Of a stretch of DNA of 32,366 bases, positions 31,771-32,366 are shown one piece after another. Where the stretch lies: positions 5,718 through 38,083 of the forward strand of contig DBXH01000001.1 in NCBI GenBank assembly GCA_002309335.1, given 5' to 3'. Numbering within the stretch: the stretch's first letter is position 1; every line of letters begins with the position of its first letter. Position numbers and translations under genes: made by a program. The notes beneath the pieces were generated by a model. The model was given only the letters and a program-made list of their open reading frames with translations. It did not search any database and was not told the origin of the DNA. This DNA comes from Bacteroidales bacterium UBA1217 (GTDB taxonomy: Bacteria; Bacteroidota; Bacteroidia; Bacteroidales; P3).

Positions 31771-32366
31771 ATGACACAAACAGGTATTAAAACATTGAGA
31801 GACAGTGCTGGAATGCGCTGGACAGCTCTCTTGTTATTGGCGCTTGCTATGTTTTGCGCCTACATTTTTATGGACATTCTGTCGCCCATCAAGGACTATA
31901 TGGAGTCTACACGTGGCTGGGACAGCGCTTCGTTCGGCCGTATGCAGGGTGCAGAGGTGTTCCTAAACGTTTATGTATTCTTCCTCATCTTCGCAGGTAT
32001 TATTCTTGACAAGATGGGTGTGCGCTTTACCGCTGTGCTTTCAGGTGCCGTGATGCTTATTGGCGGTATCATTAAGTTCTATGCCGTAAGTGATATGTTT
32101 AAAGGCACAGGACTTGAGGCTTGGTTCACAACACATCTCAACTGGAATGGAGATCTGCCGATAATCGGGGCCATTCTGCCGTTTGCAGATGGTATGCCTG
32201 CCTCGGCTAAGTTGGCTGCCTGTGGTTTTATGATTTTCGGATGTGGCTGTGAGATGGCCGGTATTACGGTCAGCCGTGGTATCGTTAAGTGGTTCAAGGG
32301 CCGTGAGACAGCTCTTGCTATGGGCTCTGAGATGGCATTGGCCCGTTTGGGTGTGGCCACTTGTAT
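31771..32366 (+). CDS. MFS transporter, N-terminal part (3' end outside window)
   Basis: An open frame from ATG 31771 to the window edge, 198 codons, with no stop. It begins MTQTGIKTLRDSAGMRW and contains membrane helices at about residues 17-37 (TALLLLALAMFCAYIFMDILS), 63-80 (FLNVYVFFLIFAGIILD) and 85-105 (FTAVLSGAVMLIGGIIKFY), plus 146-165 (AKLAACGFMIFGCGCEMAG). The cytoplasmic loop after helix 2 carries the MFS motif A in a reduced form (GIILDKMGVR), and KWFKGRETALAMG is like the helix 4-5 loop of MFS carriers. The best call is a major facilitator superfamily transporter; the substrate cannot be told from this half. Preceded by its own promoter. Confidence 0.82.
   Translation, partial: MTQTGIKTLRDSAGMRWTALLLLALAMFCAYIFMDILSPIKDYMESTRGWDSASFGRMQGAEVFLNVYVFFLIFAGIILDKMGVRFTAVLSGAVMLIGGIIKFYAVSDMFKGTGLEAWFTTHLNWNGDLPIIGAILPFADGMPASAKLAACGFMIFGCGCEMAGITVSRGIVKWFKGRETALAMGSEMALARLGVATC

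Overview
The window reads as a chromosomal segment of a Bacteroidota bacterium, most likely order Bacteroidales. The signs are several secreted proteins with type IX secretion system (T9SS) C-terminal sorting domains, promoters of the Bacteroidota TAnnTTTG type, start regions without clear Shine-Dalgarno sequences, and a complete Bat (aerotolerance) operon headed by a MoxR ATPase. I cannot name a genus. The sequence is cut at both ends: a phosphoglycerate kinase gene is missing its 5' part on the left and an MFS transporter gene is missing its 3' part on the right.

Layout. 1-2877 (+): end of pgk, a YgiQ-family radical SAM gene coupled to it by a 1-base overlap, and an MgtC/SapB membrane protein. 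3004-6360 (+): a 1118-residue secreted multidomain protein with a CHU_C (type B) T9SS sorting domain. 6361-7351: an AACCCTTT tandem array, then a YhaM-like HD-domain protein. 7542-14571 (+): two adjacent secreted genes, 16 bases apart. The first is a subtilisin-family protease with a dockerin-like double EF-loop module. The second has three cohesin-like modules, two HYDIN/ASPM-like Ig modules and a long His-Asp-Thr-Thr repeat stalk. Both end in type A sorting domains. 14663-16219 (+): a two-domain NAD synthetase whose glutaminase half has lost two of its three catalytic residues.

16247-26807 (-): rseC-like gene, WG-repeat protein and the Bat operon, transcribed leftward in the order moxR, DUF58, DUF4381-like, batA, batB, batC, batD, batE, WG-repeat, then rseC. 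The 368-base divergent gap 26808-27175 separates moxR from a rightward 1045-residue secreted beta-propeller-like T9SS cargo protein (27176-30313). That gene ends in a strong terminator and is followed by tyrS and the partial MFS transporter.

How it fits together: housekeeping genes (pgk, ygiQ, nadE, tyrS) are interspersed with cell-surface and envelope genes. The most interesting part is the two-gene cohesin/dockerin cassette, which looks like a possible protease-bearing surface assembly exported by T9SS. A second theme is a family of short GGAGAAC-type repeats that sits between genes and also inside conserved genes, in frame, where it adds extra peptide loops.
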